Positions 18,833-27,746 of a stretch of DNA of 45,056 nt are shown piece by piece. The notes under the pieces were generated by a model. The model was not told the origin of the DNA. It was given only the letters and a program-made list of their open reading frames with translations, and ran no database searches. The DNA comes from Mycobacteriaceae bacterium (GTDB taxonomy: Bacteria; Actinomycetota; Actinomycetes; Mycobacteriales; Mycobacteriaceae), in the NCBI GenBank assembly GCA_028726465.1, contig JAQYQB010000022.1, forward strand, positions 1 to 45,056, written 5' to 3'. Position numbers and translations under genes: made by a program. Position 1 is the stretch's first letter. Every line of letters starts with the position of its first letter.

Positions 18833-19039
18833 CTAGGACCGGTGTTCCGCGTCCTCTGGCTGCGAGTGCGGCGACGTCCGGTCCCCGCGGTGCTTGGCGA
18901 AGGCGTCAATTAAAACCAGGATGATGCCGGCGGCCGCCGCGACGAAAACCACCACGAGCGACCAGGTGGCCGCGGACAACAGGTAGTTAACGAAGGCGAT
19001 GAAAGCGATAAACGCTAAGACCAAGGCAGCAATCAGCAT
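18833..19039 (-). CDS. Small two-helix membrane protein
   Basis: A 68-aa hypothetical protein with two hydrophobic segments (about 3-20 and 25-46) followed by a charged hydrophilic tail rich in His, Arg and Ser. The tail probably faces the cytoplasm. The ATG is preceded by AAAGGG at about 11 nt, a moderate ribosome site. It lies between wag31 and ileS on the same strand, behind the wag31 terminator hairpin. I do not recognise a family; short proteins of this form are common at this place in corynebacteria. Confidence 0.65.
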   Translation of the reverse strand: MLIAALVLAFIAFIAFVNYLLSAATWSLVVVFVAAAAGIILVLIDAFAKHRGDRTSPHSQPEDAEHRS

Positions 19040-19105
19040 GGAAGATGACGCCCTTTCTCGCAGATGCGGTTCTCACGATGGCTTATGCATTAAACCTACA
19101 CCAAA

Positions 19106-19146
19106 GCCCCCGCCGCGCACGGTTATGACCGTGGGCGTGCGGGGGC
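19106..19146 (-). terminator. wag31 terminator
   Basis: GCCCCCG and CGGGGGC form the base of a stem, with an inner hairpin ACGGT/ACCGT, followed on minus by TTTGG. It lies about 40 bp after the wag31 stop. Confidence 0.75.
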
Positions 19147-19186
19147 GTGAGGCGGTACGGGAAAGATGTTCTTCCCCGGCGCAGCC

Positions 19187-20245
19187 TTAGGAGTTGGACT
19201 CGCCGTTCGGGGCGGCAGAGCCGCGGGTCTCGAGTTCTTCCAGCTGGGACTCCAGCAGGGTCTTCAGGCGGGTGCGGTACTCGCGCTCGAAGGTGCGCAG
19301 CTCGGAGATGCGGGTCTCCAGGGCGGTCTGCTGCTGCTTGACCGTGTTCATGATTTCGGTGTGCTTCTTCTCAGCGTCAGCCTGCAGGGCCGCTGCCTTC
19401 TCCTCGGCCTGGCGGATCTGGGCCTCGGCGCGGGAGTTAGCCTCGGACTCGGTCTGCTTGGCGCGCTGCTGAGCCTCGGCAACCTGGGCGTCGGCCTTCT
19501 TCTGGGCCTCGTCCAGCTGGGTGCGGGACTTGGTGTCGGCGTCGGACAGCTGCTTCTCGGCGGCGGTGCGGGCGTCGGTCAGCATGGACTCGGACTCGGC
19601 CTTGGCCTCGTTGGTCAGGCGGTCGGCCATCTCCTGGGCCAGGCCCAGCACGCGGGCGGCCTGCATGTGGGTCTCCGGGGTGGCCAGGCCGTTGGCATCC
19701 GCGGTGGCGGCAGCGGCCGGGGCCTCCTTGGCGGAGGAAGCGGAGACGTCCGCGACCTTCTTCTGCAGCTCCTGGTTTTCCTTCTTGGCAGCCTCGAGGT
19801 CGCGGCGAGCCTTGTCCAGGTCCTGCTTGGCCTTGGTGGCCTCGTCCTGGGCGGCCTTCAGCTCCTTGGAGTCGGCGCTGGACTTGCCAGCGGCAGCGGA
19901 AGCCTGCTCCTTCTTAGCGTTCTGCGCAGCCTCAGCCTTGGCGTCGGCCAGCTTCTTTTCGTATTCCTTGTCGAGCTGGGAGCGCAGGTCTGCCTCAATC
20001 TCCTTGCGGAGGGCGGCCTCATCGACCGAAGAGGTAGCGGACGCCGCGGAAGCGGTGGCGGCGCCGGAGCCGGACTGCAGGCTGTTGACCTGCGACTGCA
20101 GCTCGTCGTTCTCGTCCTGCAGCTGGGCAAGGGCGTCTTCAACCAGGTCGAGGAACTGGTCGACCTCGTCCTCGTTGTAGCCACGCTTGCCAATCGGCGG
20201 CTTGCTGAACGCGACGTTGTGTACATCAGCTGGTGACAGCGGCAT
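19187..20245 (-). CDS. wag31: DivIVA-family polar growth protein Wag31
   Basis: A 352-aa coiled-coil scaffold that gathers at curved membrane of the cell poles and directs tip elongation. The N-terminal DivIVA domain is intact ([35 protein letters not shown] split over residues 2-35). Long coiled-coil stretches follow, rich in Ala, Glu, Lys and Gln, with an Ala/Thr-rich break near 60-75 and around 170-185. It is longer than the mycobacterial form (about 260 aa) but similar to corynebacterial ones. The ATG at 20245 was chosen because the domain begins there and GGGGAAGAG precedes it. It closes the dcw region and is likely transcribed mainly from its own promoter. Confidence 0.95.
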   Translation of the reverse strand: MPLSPADVHNVAFSKPPIGKRGYNEDEVDQFLDLVEDALAQLQDENDELQSQVNSLQSGSGAATASAASATSSVDEAALRKEIEADLRSQLDKEYEKKLADAKAEAAQNAKKEQASAAAGKSSADSKELKAAQDEATKAKQDLDKARRDLEAAKKENQELQKKVADVSASSAKEAPAAAATADANGLATPETHMQAARVLGLAQEMADRLTNEAKAESESMLTDARTAAEKQLSDADTKSRTQLDEAQKKADAQVAEAQQRAKQTESEANSRAEAQIRQAEEKAAALQADAEKKHTEIMNTVKQQQTALETRISELRTFEREYRTRLKTLLESQLEELETRGSAAPNGESNS

Positions 20246-20399
20246 TGACTTCTCTTCCCCTTCAAGTCGGTGCAACCCCGGAGGTTTCCGGAGTCAATAG
20301 AAGATATGAATCAAGCTACGAGCCTACACTCGTCGCCCGACCCAAGGTTTTCTAATCGGACAATAATACGATTCTTCGTTTCATTGTAACCAAAAAGAC

Positions 20400-20428
20400 A
20401 CAGTAACGGACGATTACTCAAGTCTCAA
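20400..20428 (-). promoter_or_regulatory. Candidate wag31 promoter
   Basis: TTGAGA (20428-20423) and TACTGT (20405-20400) stand 17 bp apart on minus in the 291-bp gap before wag31. The gap is AT-rich for this genome and has other possible -10 elements (TATTAT near 20366, TAGGCT near 20327), so several promoters may serve the gene. Confidence 0.5.
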
Positions 20429-20536
20429 TATTAAGCCGAGGTTGACGATTTTGCACTTTCGTTTACTTCTACCCCGCCGGACCCCGCCCGTTTACGGATT
20501 GGCCCAACCCGCCGGAGGCCGGCTAGACCGTGGCAG

Positions 20537-20827
20537 CTAGACCATCGTGGCGATGACGATATTCATCAGGACGGCCAGGATGATGAACAAGACGATGATG
20601 GACATGTCCAGCGCTACCCCGCCCAACCGCAGCGGCGGGATGACCTTGCGCAGGGCTTTTACGGGCGGATCCGTGACCGCGAACAGCGGCTCCGCGCACA
20701 TCATGAACCAGCGCGGCGGGTTGAACTGCCGGGAAAAGGACTGGATCATCTCGATGATGATGCGCACGATTAGCGCCAGGGAAAAGATCCGGAGCACGGC
20801 GTACAGAATAATTCCTAATTGACTCAC
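20537..20827 (-). CDS. YggT-family membrane protein
   Basis: A 96-aa protein with two membrane segments (about 3-27 and 72-94) and the family motif region FNPPRWF...PLFAVTDPPVKALRKVIPP. YggT proteins lie beside sepF and divIVA in many Gram-positive bacteria; roles in osmotic stress and envelope or chloroplast-like division placement are proposed, but the mechanism is unknown. The GTG start lacks proper ribosome-site spacing. TAGGGT 7 nt upstream suggests a leaderless mRNA, which fits the strong terminator between sepF and this gene. Confidence 0.9.
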   Translation of the reverse strand: MSQLGIILYAVLRIFSLALIVRIIIEMIQSFSRQFNPPRWFMMCAEPLFAVTDPPVKALRKVIPPLRLGGVALDMSIIVLFIILAVLMNIVIATMV

Positions 20828-20834
20828 CCTTCCG

Positions 20835-20840
20835 ACCCTA
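20835..20840 (-). promoter_or_regulatory. yggT leaderless promoter -10 (TAGGGT)
   Basis: TAGGGT on minus, 7 nt before the GTG. It is downstream of the sepF terminator, so yggT needs a promoter about here. The -35 is not recognisable. Confidence 0.5.
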
Positions 20841-20884
20841 TCCGAACTACCCCCACCTTCGGGGAATTACCCCGCAATGCGCAA

Positions 20885-20937
20885 AAATCCCCGGGTGCCC
20901 TCGCCGGGTTTAACCGGCGGGCAGGGCCCGGGGATTT
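20885..20937 (-). terminator. Strong intrinsic terminator after sepF
   Basis: An 11-bp perfect stem base (AAATCCCCGGG with CCCGGGGATTT) plus an inner CCGG-rich stem, followed on minus by TTTTTGC. This is the clearest intrinsic terminator in the window and separates sepF from yggT. Confidence 0.88.
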
Positions 20938-20952
20938 AACGTCGTGGCGTTC

Positions 20953-21396
20953 TTAGCGCAGCTGGGCTGCGCGCTCCAGCTCCAGGGTGGAGATGTTGGC
21001 GCGCTCCGGCACGATGGCGAAGACGCGGCGGTCGGTGTCCAAGCCCTTGGTCAGGTCGACCATGCGGCCGCGCAGTGCGAAGCAAAGGCCGGCGGCGAAG
21101 TCGATGAAGCGCTTGGCAGCGGACTTCTCGGCGTCGGTCAGCTCGAAGACGACGGCGTCGCCATCGCGGAAGGGCTCACCGATCTTCGGGGCGTCGTTGT
21201 AGGTGGTCAGGGAAATCGGCACGATGGTCGGCGCGAACTCCGGCTCGGCCGGAGCGCGCTCGTAGCTCGGGCGCGGCTGGTAGGCCGCGGAACCCGCGGT
21301 GGCGTAGCGAGCGTCATCCTCGTAGTAGGCGTCGTCGTGCTCCATGTCCATCGGCTGGAGGCCGAAGAACTCCTTCGTGCGATCAATAAATGACAT
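20953..21396 (-). CDS. sepF: Cell division protein SepF
   Basis: A 147-aa FtsZ-binding membrane tether. The N-terminus (MSFIDRTKEFFGL) is the amphipathic membrane-targeting helix. An acidic Tyr-rich linker follows (about 18-55), then the conserved SepF core (about 60-147; PTIVPISLTTYNDAPKIGE region, and DFAAGLCFALRG). In actinobacteria, which lack FtsA, SepF is the main link between FtsZ and the membrane. The ATG has GGGAGA upstream. It lies 63 bp after yggS, so it may have its own promoter or be part of the ftsZ transcript. Confidence 0.95.
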   Translation of the reverse strand: MSFIDRTKEFFGLQPMDMEHDDAYYEDDARYATAGSAAYQPRPSYERAPAEPEFAPTIVPISLTTYNDAPKIGEPFRDGDAVVFELTDAEKSAAKRFIDFAAGLCFALRGRMVDLTKGLDTDRRVFAIVPERANISTLELERAAQLR

Positions 21397-21459
21397 ATGT
21401 GGTCTCCCTCTGACCCGAAATGTACAAGTGCGGTCTGATATGCGTCTTTGCGTTGGTTT

Positions 21460-22203
21460 TTAACCTACTGGCCGCGTGCCCATGATGCCGGTTCCGACAC
21501 GCACGATATCCGTGCCCGCGAAAACTGCCTCGCGCAGATCCGCGCTCATCCCGGCCGACAGCTCTAGGGCGTGGCCGAGCTTCTCCCCCAGCTCATCGGC
21601 CAGCTGGCGCGCGGCGGAAAAGACCTCGGCCGCGTCCGCTTCCACGGGCGGGACGACCATGATGCCGCGCAGCTCCAGGTTGGCAAGCTCCTCGACGTAG
21701 CGCAGCAGGTCTTCGGCCGTGTCCCAGGCCGCCCCGCCGCGGGACGGGTCCGAGTCGTAGGACAGTTGCACGTAGACCGGTAGGTTCTCGGTGCGCTGGC
21801 CGCGCTCCCGGGCCAGTTCTACCCCGCGGTCGAGAGCGGCGGCGAGTTTCTCCGAGTCCAGCGAATGGACGCTGTGCGCCCAGCGGGCCACGTGGTTGGC
21901 CTTCTTGGTCTGGATCTGGCCGATCATGTGGAAGTGCATCTCGGGCAGCTGCTCGGCCTTGGCGCGGGCTTCCTGCTCGCGGTTTTCCGCGACGTCGGTG
22001 ACCCCCAGCTGGCCGAGCAGCGCGATGTCCTCGGCCGGGTGAAACTTGGTTACCGGCAGCAGGCGCGGCTCCGGGCGGCCGGCCTCGGCGGCTAAGGCAG
22101 CTATCTGCTCGCGGGTGTTAGCCAGGCCGCGCTCCAGTTCGGCTAGCCGGGCCTGGTCGCTACTTTGGGCTGCCGGGTCCTGCGGGGTGGTTTTATCGGT
22201 CAT
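21460..22203 (-). CDS. YggS/PROSC-family pyridoxal phosphate-binding protein
   Basis: A 247-aa single-domain fold-type III protein that holds pyridoxal 5'-phosphate and keeps vitamin B6 and amino acid pools in balance; no catalytic reaction is established. The PLP lysine lies in LLPVTKFHP (about residue 53), and FHMIGQIQTKKANHV and LSAGMSADLREAV are family motifs. It overlaps pgeF by 11 bp and belongs to the conserved ftsZ-pgeF-yggS-sepF block. Confidence 0.93.
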   Translation of the reverse strand: MTDKTTPQDPAAQSSDQARLAELERGLANTREQIAALAAEAGRPEPRLLPVTKFHPAEDIALLGQLGVTDVAENREQEARAKAEQLPEMHFHMIGQIQTKKANHVARWAHSVHSLDSEKLAAALDRGVELARERGQRTENLPVYVQLSYDSDPSRGGAAWDTAEDLLRYVEELANLELRGIMVVPPVEADAAEVFSAARQLADELGEKLGHALELSAGMSADLREAVFAGTDIVRVGTGIMGTRPVG

Positions 22204-22957
22204 TGTCGGTCTCCTCCTCCAACCAGATGAGTCCTGCCTGCCGGCCGGTGGTGCCCTCCCGGCGGTAGGAAAAGAAAGTGCTGTCTTCGATGGTGCACCG
22301 CGGATCCGCCTGGATGGCGGTCACGCCCAAGCTCATCAGCTGCCGGATCAGTCCGGCCCGCACATCGATACCTGGGGTCCCCTTCTCCGTGGTCGTGCGC
22401 GATCCGGGTAGGTGGGCCTCGACGTCGGCGGCCATGTCTGCGGGCACCTCGTAGTGGCGGCCGCTGGCGGCTGGGCCCAGCAGCACCTGCAGGCGTTCGG
22501 GGCGGGCGCCGAGATCGCACATCGCCTCGACGGTCGCCGGCACGATCCCGTTGCGCGCGCCTAAGCGCCCGGCGTGGGCCGCGGCGACCACGCGGGCCTC
22601 CGGGTCGGCTAGCAGCACCGGGGTGCAGTCAGCCACCAGCACGCCCAGGGCCAGACCCTCGGTGGCCGTAACCAGTGCATCGGTGGCCTCCACTGGTGTA
22701 GAACGCGGGCCGTCGACGACGGTGACGTTGTTGGTGTGGAGCTGCTCCATCCAGACGATGTCATCAAGGCGGAGTAGCTCCTGCAGGCGCTGCCGGTTTG
22801 CCGCTACCGCCGCCGGGTCGTCGCCGACGTGCTCGGCCAGGTTGAACGACTCGTACGGAGACGCCGAAGCCCCTCCCGAGCGGGCCGTAAAGACCATCCG
22901 GAAGGGGCGTTTCAGGCGGGCGGGGCGGGTGGTGCGTGCTTCCTCGTTTACTGGCAT
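22193..22957 (-). CDS. pgeF: PgeF/YlmD family peptidoglycan editing factor (laccase-like)
   Basis: A 254-aa multicopper polyphenol oxidase (DUF152) family protein. Relatives remove wrongly inserted amino acids such as L-serine from UDP-MurNAc precursors; some members show purine nucleoside cleavage. Visible metal-binding or active-site motifs are WMEQLHTNNV, VLVADCTPVLL and AAAHAGRLGARNGI (His and Cys ligands). It follows ftsZ by 31 bp and overlaps yggS by 11 bp, so it is co-translated with cell division genes. The exact activity here is inferred from the family. Confidence 0.9.
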   Translation of the reverse strand: MPVNEEARTTRPARLKRPFRMVFTARSGGASASPYESFNLAEHVGDDPAAVAANRQRLQELLRLDDIVWMEQLHTNNVTVVDGPRSTPVEATDALVTATEGLALGVLVADCTPVLLADPEARVVAAAHAGRLGARNGIVPATVEAMCDLGARPERLQVLLGPAASGRHYEVPADMAADVEAHLPGSRTTTEKGTPGIDVRAGLIRQLMSLGVTAIQADPRCTIEDSTFFSYRREGTTGRQAGLIWLEEETDNDR

Positions 22958-22988
22958 GCACTCCAGACTAGCGCGCGCTATGGATCAA

Positions 22989-24284
22989 TTAGCGCAAGAA
23001 GTCCGGCACGTCCAAGTCGTCGTCGCCGCGGTTGTCGCGCTCGTCGCGGTAGCTCGGGCGGTAGTCCTCGCGCGGGGCCTCGCGCTCGAAGCGCTCGCGG
23101 GTGGTGAACAGGCCGCCGTCGCCGCGGGTATCGCCGGCGCGGCGCTGCGGCTCCGACTCGCGCGGGCTGTAGCCCTCGCGCTCGTCGTGGCGCAGCTGGT
23201 GGCGCGGCTCGTAGCCGCCGCGCGGCTCCTCGGCCGGCTCCGGCTCGGTGGCGCGGTCGCGGTTTTCGAACAGCGAACCGGAACGCTGCTGGGACTGCTG
23301 CGGGCGGGCCTCGCCAGCCGGCTTATCCGTGGCGTTCTTCTCGGCGTCGAAACCGGTAGCGATGATGGTCACGCGGACCTCGTCGCCCAGGTTGTCGTCG
23401 ATGATGGTGCCGAAAATTAGGTTGACGTCCGGGTCGGCTTTCTCCTCGACCATGGAGGAGGCCTCGTAGACCTCCTGCAGGCCCAGATCGGAGCCGCCAG
23501 CCACGGACAGCAGCACGCCCTTGGCGCCTTCCATGGTGGACTCCAGCAGCGGGGAGTTGATGGCCTGCTCGGCCGCGGTCATGACTCGGTTGTCGCCGCG
23601 GGCGGAGCCCACGCCCATCAGGGCGGAGCCGGCGTCGGCCATCACGGAGCGAACGTCGGCAAAGTCAACGTTGATCATGCCCGGGATCAGGATCAGGTTG
23701 GAAATGCCCTGGACACCGTTGTGGAGGACCTCATCGGCGGCGCGGAAGGCTTCCATCATGGACAGGTTCTCGTCGCCCAGCTGCAGCAAGCGGTCGTTCG
23801 GGATGACGATCAGGGTGTCACAGACCTCGCGGAGCTGCTCGATACCTTCCAGGGCTTGGCGGGTACGGCGGGCGCCCTCGAACTTGAAGGGCTTGGTGAC
23901 AACACCGACGGTCAGCGCGCCCTGCTTCTTGGCGATGGAGGCCACGACCGGGGCGGCGCCGGTGCCGGTGCCGCCGCCTTCGCCGGCGGTGACGAAGACC
24001 ATGTCGGCGCCGTTGAGGGCGTCCTCGATCTCGGACTTGTTGTCCTCGGCGGAGGTGCGGCCGACCTCCGGGTTGGCGCCGGCGCCCAGGCCGCGGGTGG
24101 CCTCGCGGCCGATGTCGAGCTTGAAGTCAGCGTCGGAGAAGATCAACGCCTGGGAGTCCGTGTTGATAGCCACGAACTCGACGCCCTTGAGGCCTTCTTC
24201 GATCATGCGGTTGACGGCGTTGACGCCGCCGCCGCCGACGCCGACGACCTTGATTTCCGCCAAATTGTTGTTCGGTGTGCTCAT
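22989..24284 (-). CDS. ftsZ: Cell division protein FtsZ
   Basis: The tubulin-like GTPase that forms the Z ring, 431 aa. The GTP-binding loop is GGGTGTG (103-109) and the T7 synergy loop is in [11 protein letters not shown]. The core ends near residue 318. It is followed by a linker of about 100 aa that is very rich in Arg, Glu and Asp, then the C-terminal conserved peptide [11 protein letters not shown], which binds SepF and others. The ATG start is preceded by AGAGG-like sequence within a purine-poor region. A 232-bp gap before it carries inverted repeats and probably several promoters. Confidence 0.98.
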   Translation of the reverse strand: MSTPNNNLAEIKVVGVGGGGVNAVNRMIEEGLKGVEFVAINTDSQALIFSDADFKLDIGREATRGLGAGANPEVGRTSAEDNKSEIEDALNGADMVFVTAGEGGGTGTGAAPVVASIAKKQGALTVGVVTKPFKFEGARRTRQALEGIEQLREVCDTLIVIPNDRLLQLGDENLSMMEAFRAADEVLHNGVQGISNLILIPGMINVDFADVRSVMADAGSALMGVGSARGDNRVMTAAEQAINSPLLESTMEGAKGVLLSVAGGSDLGLQEVYEASSMVEEKADPDVNLIFGTIIDDNLGDEVRVTIIATGFDAEKNATDKPAGEARPQQSQQRSGSLFENRDRATEPEPAEEPRGGYEPRHQLRHDEREGYSPRESEPQRRAGDTRGDGGLFTTRERFEREAPREDYRPSYRDERDNRGDDDLDVPDFLR

Positions 24285-24371
24285 GAGAGGTGGTCAAACC
24301 TTTCGGGATTTGTTGGTAAATAAACGAGGAATTGCGCGCCTGTGACGCGGTTGCTTTCCATCTTCACTGAC

Positions 24372-24390
24372 ACACGTGTAATTTACGTGT
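24372..24390. promoter_or_regulatory. Inverted repeat upstream of ftsZ (ACACGT-N7-ACGTGT)
   Basis: A perfect 6-bp inverted repeat with a 7-bp spacer, about 90 bp before the ftsZ start. Its left half also lies in the 8-bp palindrome ACACGTGT. It could be a protein-binding site; the protein is unknown. Confidence 0.4.
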
Positions 24391-24410
24391 TCATTTGCCC
24401 GCGTGTCGGT

Positions 24411-24433
24411 ACCCTCAACCTCTACTTTAGGGT
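24411..24433. promoter_or_regulatory. Inverted repeat upstream of ftsZ (ACCCT-N13-AGGGT)
   Basis: ACCCT and AGGGT flank 13 bp. On minus the right arm runs into TAAAGT, a possible -10. It may be an operator overlapping an ftsZ promoter, but direct evidence is lacking. Confidence 0.4.
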
Positions 24434-24516
24434 TGCTGACATGGGCTTTTATGCAGTTCGCGCCCCCACCACACGGCAATCTGGCAGGGGCGCGATGTTG
24501 CGAATTTTTTCCGGCG

Positions 24517-25170
24517 CTAATCGCGCTTGGTCACCAACTCGGGGTTAGTGATATTCCAATGGGTGCCGTCCATCTGCAGCACGGTGGAAAACGCGCGGGC
24601 CTTGTCCGCGTTGTCGTCGTTCGCGCCCCAGACTACCGTGCGCCCGGACGCCAGGTGCAACGTCGCCGAGTACTTCTCGTCCATGCTGAGCTTTTCGACC
24701 TGCGCGCGCTGATCCTGCGACAGGGCCGCCAGGATTTCTACGGCGTCGACCAAGCCGGCCTCCTCGTTGCTATCGATCTCCACGGCGCCTTCCGGCGGCT
24801 CGGCGACGACGAACTCCTTGCCCGCCGAGTCGATGAGGTGGGTGCCATCGCCCTCGCGCAGGAAGGCCACGGCTTCCCGCTCGGTGATGTCGACCTGCAC
24901 CGTGCTGGGCAGGGAGCGGCCCACCGTCGCGGATTTCACCCACGGCAGCGTGGCCACGCCCTCGGCGGCCGCATGCGCGTCCAGGCGCATCAGGTTGCTG
25001 CCCTCGGCGATCCCGGAGGCCTCGCGGACCTCTTCCTCCGTGACCTGGCTGGCGCCGTTGAGCTCGAAATCCTGGGCCTTGAACACGGGGAAGAACCAGA
25101 CCACGGCGGCGGCGATGGCCACCACCGCCACCAGGGCGCCTGCCACCGAAAGTACTAGCTTGCCCCTCAT
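24517..25170 (-). CDS. ftsQ: Cell division protein FtsQ/DivIB
   Basis: A 217-aa bitopic membrane protein. A short cytoplasmic end (MRGK) precedes one membrane helix (about 5-28). It is followed by a POTRA domain (about 33-100; [24 protein letters not shown]) and the FtsQ beta domain. FtsQ connects early and late divisome proteins and regulates FtsWI. The ATG overlaps the murC stop by 4 bp (ATGA). The cytoplasmic part is very short compared with mycobacterial FtsQ. Confidence 0.93.
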   Translation of the reverse strand: MRGKLVLSVAGALVAVVAIAAAVVWFFPVFKAQDFELNGASQVTEEEVREASGIAEGSNLMRLDAHAAAEGVATLPWVKSATVGRSLPSTVQVDITEREAVAFLREGDGTHLIDSAGKEFVVAEPPEGAVEIDSNEEAGLVDAVEILAALSQDQRAQVEKLSMDEKYSATLHLASGRTVVWGANDDNADKARAFSTVLQMDGTHWNITNPELVTKRD

Positions 25171-26654
25171 CGGAAACGCTGCTCCAGCTCAGTCAGGATC
25201 TCCGCGGCCACCAGGGTGACCGAGCCAGCGCCCATGGTCAGGACCAGGTCGCCCGGTTGCACGGCCGCGACCACGCTGGCCGCCGCCGCGGAGAAGTCCG
25301 GCTCGTAGAAGACCTCGGTGCCCGCGGGGATCTTGTCGGTGATAATCCGGGAGGTGATCCCTTCTACCGGTTGCTCGCGGGCGCCGTAGATATCCAGCAC
25401 CACCGCCACGTCCGCCAGGCTCAGCGCGTCGGCGAATTCCTGCTGGAATTTCATGGTGCGCGAGTACAGGTGCGGCTGGAAACAGACCACCACGCGGCCA
25501 GAGCGGGTGGTCGCCTCCACCCGCTCGCGGGCGGCGCGCAGGACCGCGGCGACCTCCGTCGGGTGGTGCGCGTAGTCGTCGAAGACCTCGACCGGCTCCT
25601 GGCCCTTAAGCCCCGCCGGGACGGACCCGCGGTACTCAAACCGCCGGCGCACGCCCGTGAAGTCGCTGAGCCCGTCGGCCAGCTTGTGCGGGTCCGCGCC
25701 CGCCAGCGTGCCGGCCACCAGGGCCGCCGCCGAGTTGAGCACCATGTGGTGCCCGGGGACCTGCAGCAGGTAGTCCAGGCCCACCGAGTGCCCCGCAACG
25801 TCCAGGTGCACGGTCACGCGGGTGCCCTCCGCGGTGGCTTCCTCGGTGGAGATGACCGCGCCCGCCGGGATCTCCGGGTAGCGCTCCACGGCGGCGGGGG
25901 TGCCGTAGCCGAGCACGTCGATGCCGCGCTGTGCGGCGCGCTGCCCCATCTGGGCGGCGTGCTCGTCCTCCAAGCAGACCACCAGGTGGCCGGTGGGGGT
26001 GATCCGATCGGCGAAGTCCTCGAAGACCTGGAAATAGGCCTCCGGGGTGCCGAAGTAGTCCAGGTGGTCGGGCTCGATGTTGGTCACCACGGCCACGTCC
26101 GGGCGGTAGCGCAGTAGGGACGCGTCCGACTCGTCGGCTTCGGCCACGAAGGCCATTCCGGTGCCGTGGTGCGCGTTGGTGCCGGCCCGGTTGAGCTGGC
26201 CGCCGATGGCAAAGGACGGGTCCTCGCCGGCCTGCTGTAGCGCGTTGACCGTCATCGAGGTCGTCGAGGTTTTGCCGTGGGTGCCGGCCAGCAGCACCTG
26301 GGTGTAGCCCTCCATGAGCTCGCCCAGCAGGTCGGAGCGGCGGATGACCGGGATCCCGGCCTCCCGCGCGGCGACCAGCTCCGGGTTGTCCTGCGGGATA
26401 GCGGCGAAGGAGGTGACCACGGCGGTCGGCTCGGCGCCGGAAAGCCGCAGGTTCTCCGCCGCGTGGCCGACCGAGATTTTCGCGCCGAGGGTGCGCAGGA
26501 CCTCCACGGCGGTGGACTCCTTTTGGTCCGAGCCGGACACGGCGCTGCCACGGGCCAGGAGGATCCGGGCCAGGCCGGACATGCCCGCGCCGCCGATGCC
26601 CACGAGGTGGACCCGGTCGAGGTTAACTGCGTCGGGGGTGGATTCGGGGCCCAC
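25167..26654 (-). CDS. murC: UDP-N-acetylmuramate-L-alanine ligase
   Basis: The cytoplasmic ATP-dependent ligase that adds L-Ala to UDP-MurNAc, 495 aa. The Rossmann-like N-terminus shows [11 protein letters not shown], the ATP loop is GTHGKTS (124-130), and DEADESD and YAHHPTE are family motifs. The GTG start overlaps the murG stop by one base (TAGTG), and the end overlaps ftsQ by 4 bp, so the three are translationally linked. Confidence 0.97.
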   Translation of the reverse strand: MGPESTPDAVNLDRVHLVGIGGAGMSGLARILLARGSAVSGSDQKESTAVEVLRTLGAKISVGHAAENLRLSGAEPTAVVTSFAAIPQDNPELVAAREAGIPVIRRSDLLGELMEGYTQVLLAGTHGKTSTTSMTVNALQQAGEDPSFAIGGQLNRAGTNAHHGTGMAFVAEADESDASLLRYRPDVAVVTNIEPDHLDYFGTPEAYFQVFEDFADRITPTGHLVVCLEDEHAAQMGQRAAQRGIDVLGYGTPAAVERYPEIPAGAVISTEEATAEGTRVTVHLDVAGHSVGLDYLLQVPGHHMVLNSAAALVAGTLAGADPHKLADGLSDFTGVRRRFEYRGSVPAGLKGQEPVEVFDDYAHHPTEVAAVLRAARERVEATTRSGRVVVCFQPHLYSRTMKFQQEFADALSLADVAVVLDIYGAREQPVEGITSRIITDKIPAGTEVFYEPDFSAAAASVVAAVQPGDLVLTMGAGSVTLVAAEILTELEQRFR

Positions 26655-27736
26655 TAGGATTCCTCCTTGGCTTCTCGGATAGCGGTAGCGATGTGGTCAG
26701 CCAGGCGCTGGGCCGCGCCGCCGGCCGCGCTGTCGGCGACCGCCGCGCGCATGGCCTTTAGGCGATCCTCGTCGCCCAGGATGGCGCGGACCTCGCGGTC
26801 GAGGCGGGCACCGTCCAGCTCGGCATCGGGGACCTGGACGGCCGCGCCGGCGGCCACCACGTCCTTCGAGTTGAGCGCCTGCTCGCCGTTGCCGTGCGGC
26901 AGCGGCACGTAGATGGCCGGCACGCCGGCGGCGGAAACCTCCGCGACCGTCATCGCCCCGGAGCGGCAGACCGCCAGATCCGCCACGGCCAGGGCCGCGG
27001 ACATATCGTCGATATAGGGCACCGGCACGTAGTTGTCGGTCTGAGCCGGCAGCTCGTTCTTCTTGCCGACCGCGTGCAGGACCTGGAACTCCCCGGCCCA
27101 GCCGGGGTGTGCTTCGGCGACGGCCCGGTTGATGCTGGCCGCACCCTGGGAGCCGCCGGTGACCAAGATGGTGGGAATACGCTCGCGCAGGCCCCACAGC
27201 TCGCGCCCGCGGGCGGCGGCCTCCGGATCCTGGCCGAGCTCCGGGCGCACCGGGATGCCGACCTGCTCGCCCGGCATGCCCGAATTCGGGTGGGCGTTGA
27301 AGCCGATGCCGCCCAGCTTGACGCCCAGCTTATTGGCCAGGCCCGCCAACGCGTTGGTCTCGAGCACGTAGAAGGGCAGGTGGTGGCTGGCCGCGGCCAG
27401 GTAGGCCGGCGCGGCGACGTAGCCGCCGGTGCCGAAGACGGCATCCGCGTCCACCTTCTTGAGAACCTTGCGCGCTTCCAGCACAGAACGCACCAGGCGG
27501 TACGGCAGCTTCAGCAGGTCCAGGCTGAGCTTGCGCGGGATCGGGACCGGGGTGATCATTTCCAGGTCCACCCCGCGGGCGGGAATAAGGTCGCTCTCCA
27601 GCCCCTTCTGGGTGCCCAGAGCGGTAATACGGGCGCCGTAGTCACGCTGCAGGACAGCGGCCACAGCCAGCGCCGGCTCGATGTGGCCGGCAGTGCCGCC
27701 ACCAGCGACGACGACGGATAAAGGCTTTGAATTCAT
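26654..27736 (-). CDS. murG: Lipid II synthase MurG
   Basis: The GT28 glycosyltransferase that adds GlcNAc to lipid I on the inner membrane face, 360 aa. [15 protein letters not shown] near the N-terminus is the glycine-rich acceptor loop. [10 protein letters not shown] and [11 protein letters not shown] (as [11 protein letters not shown]) are the donor-binding motifs. It lies 10 bp after ftsW and touches murC. Confidence 0.97.
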   Translation of the reverse strand: MNSKPLSVVVAGGGTAGHIEPALAVAAVLQRDYGARITALGTQKGLESDLIPARGVDLEMITPVPIPRKLSLDLLKLPYRLVRSVLEARKVLKKVDADAVFGTGGYVAAPAYLAAASHHLPFYVLETNALAGLANKLGVKLGGIGFNAHPNSGMPGEQVGIPVRPELGQDPEAAARGRELWGLRERIPTILVTGGSQGAASINRAVAEAHPGWAGEFQVLHAVGKKNELPAQTDNYVPVPYIDDMSAALAVADLAVCRSGAMTVAEVSAAGVPAIYVPLPHGNGEQALNSKDVVAAGAAVQVPDAELDGARLDREVRAILGDEDRLKAMRAAVADSAAGGAAQRLADHIATAIREAKEES

Positions 27737-27746
27737 GAACTACAGG

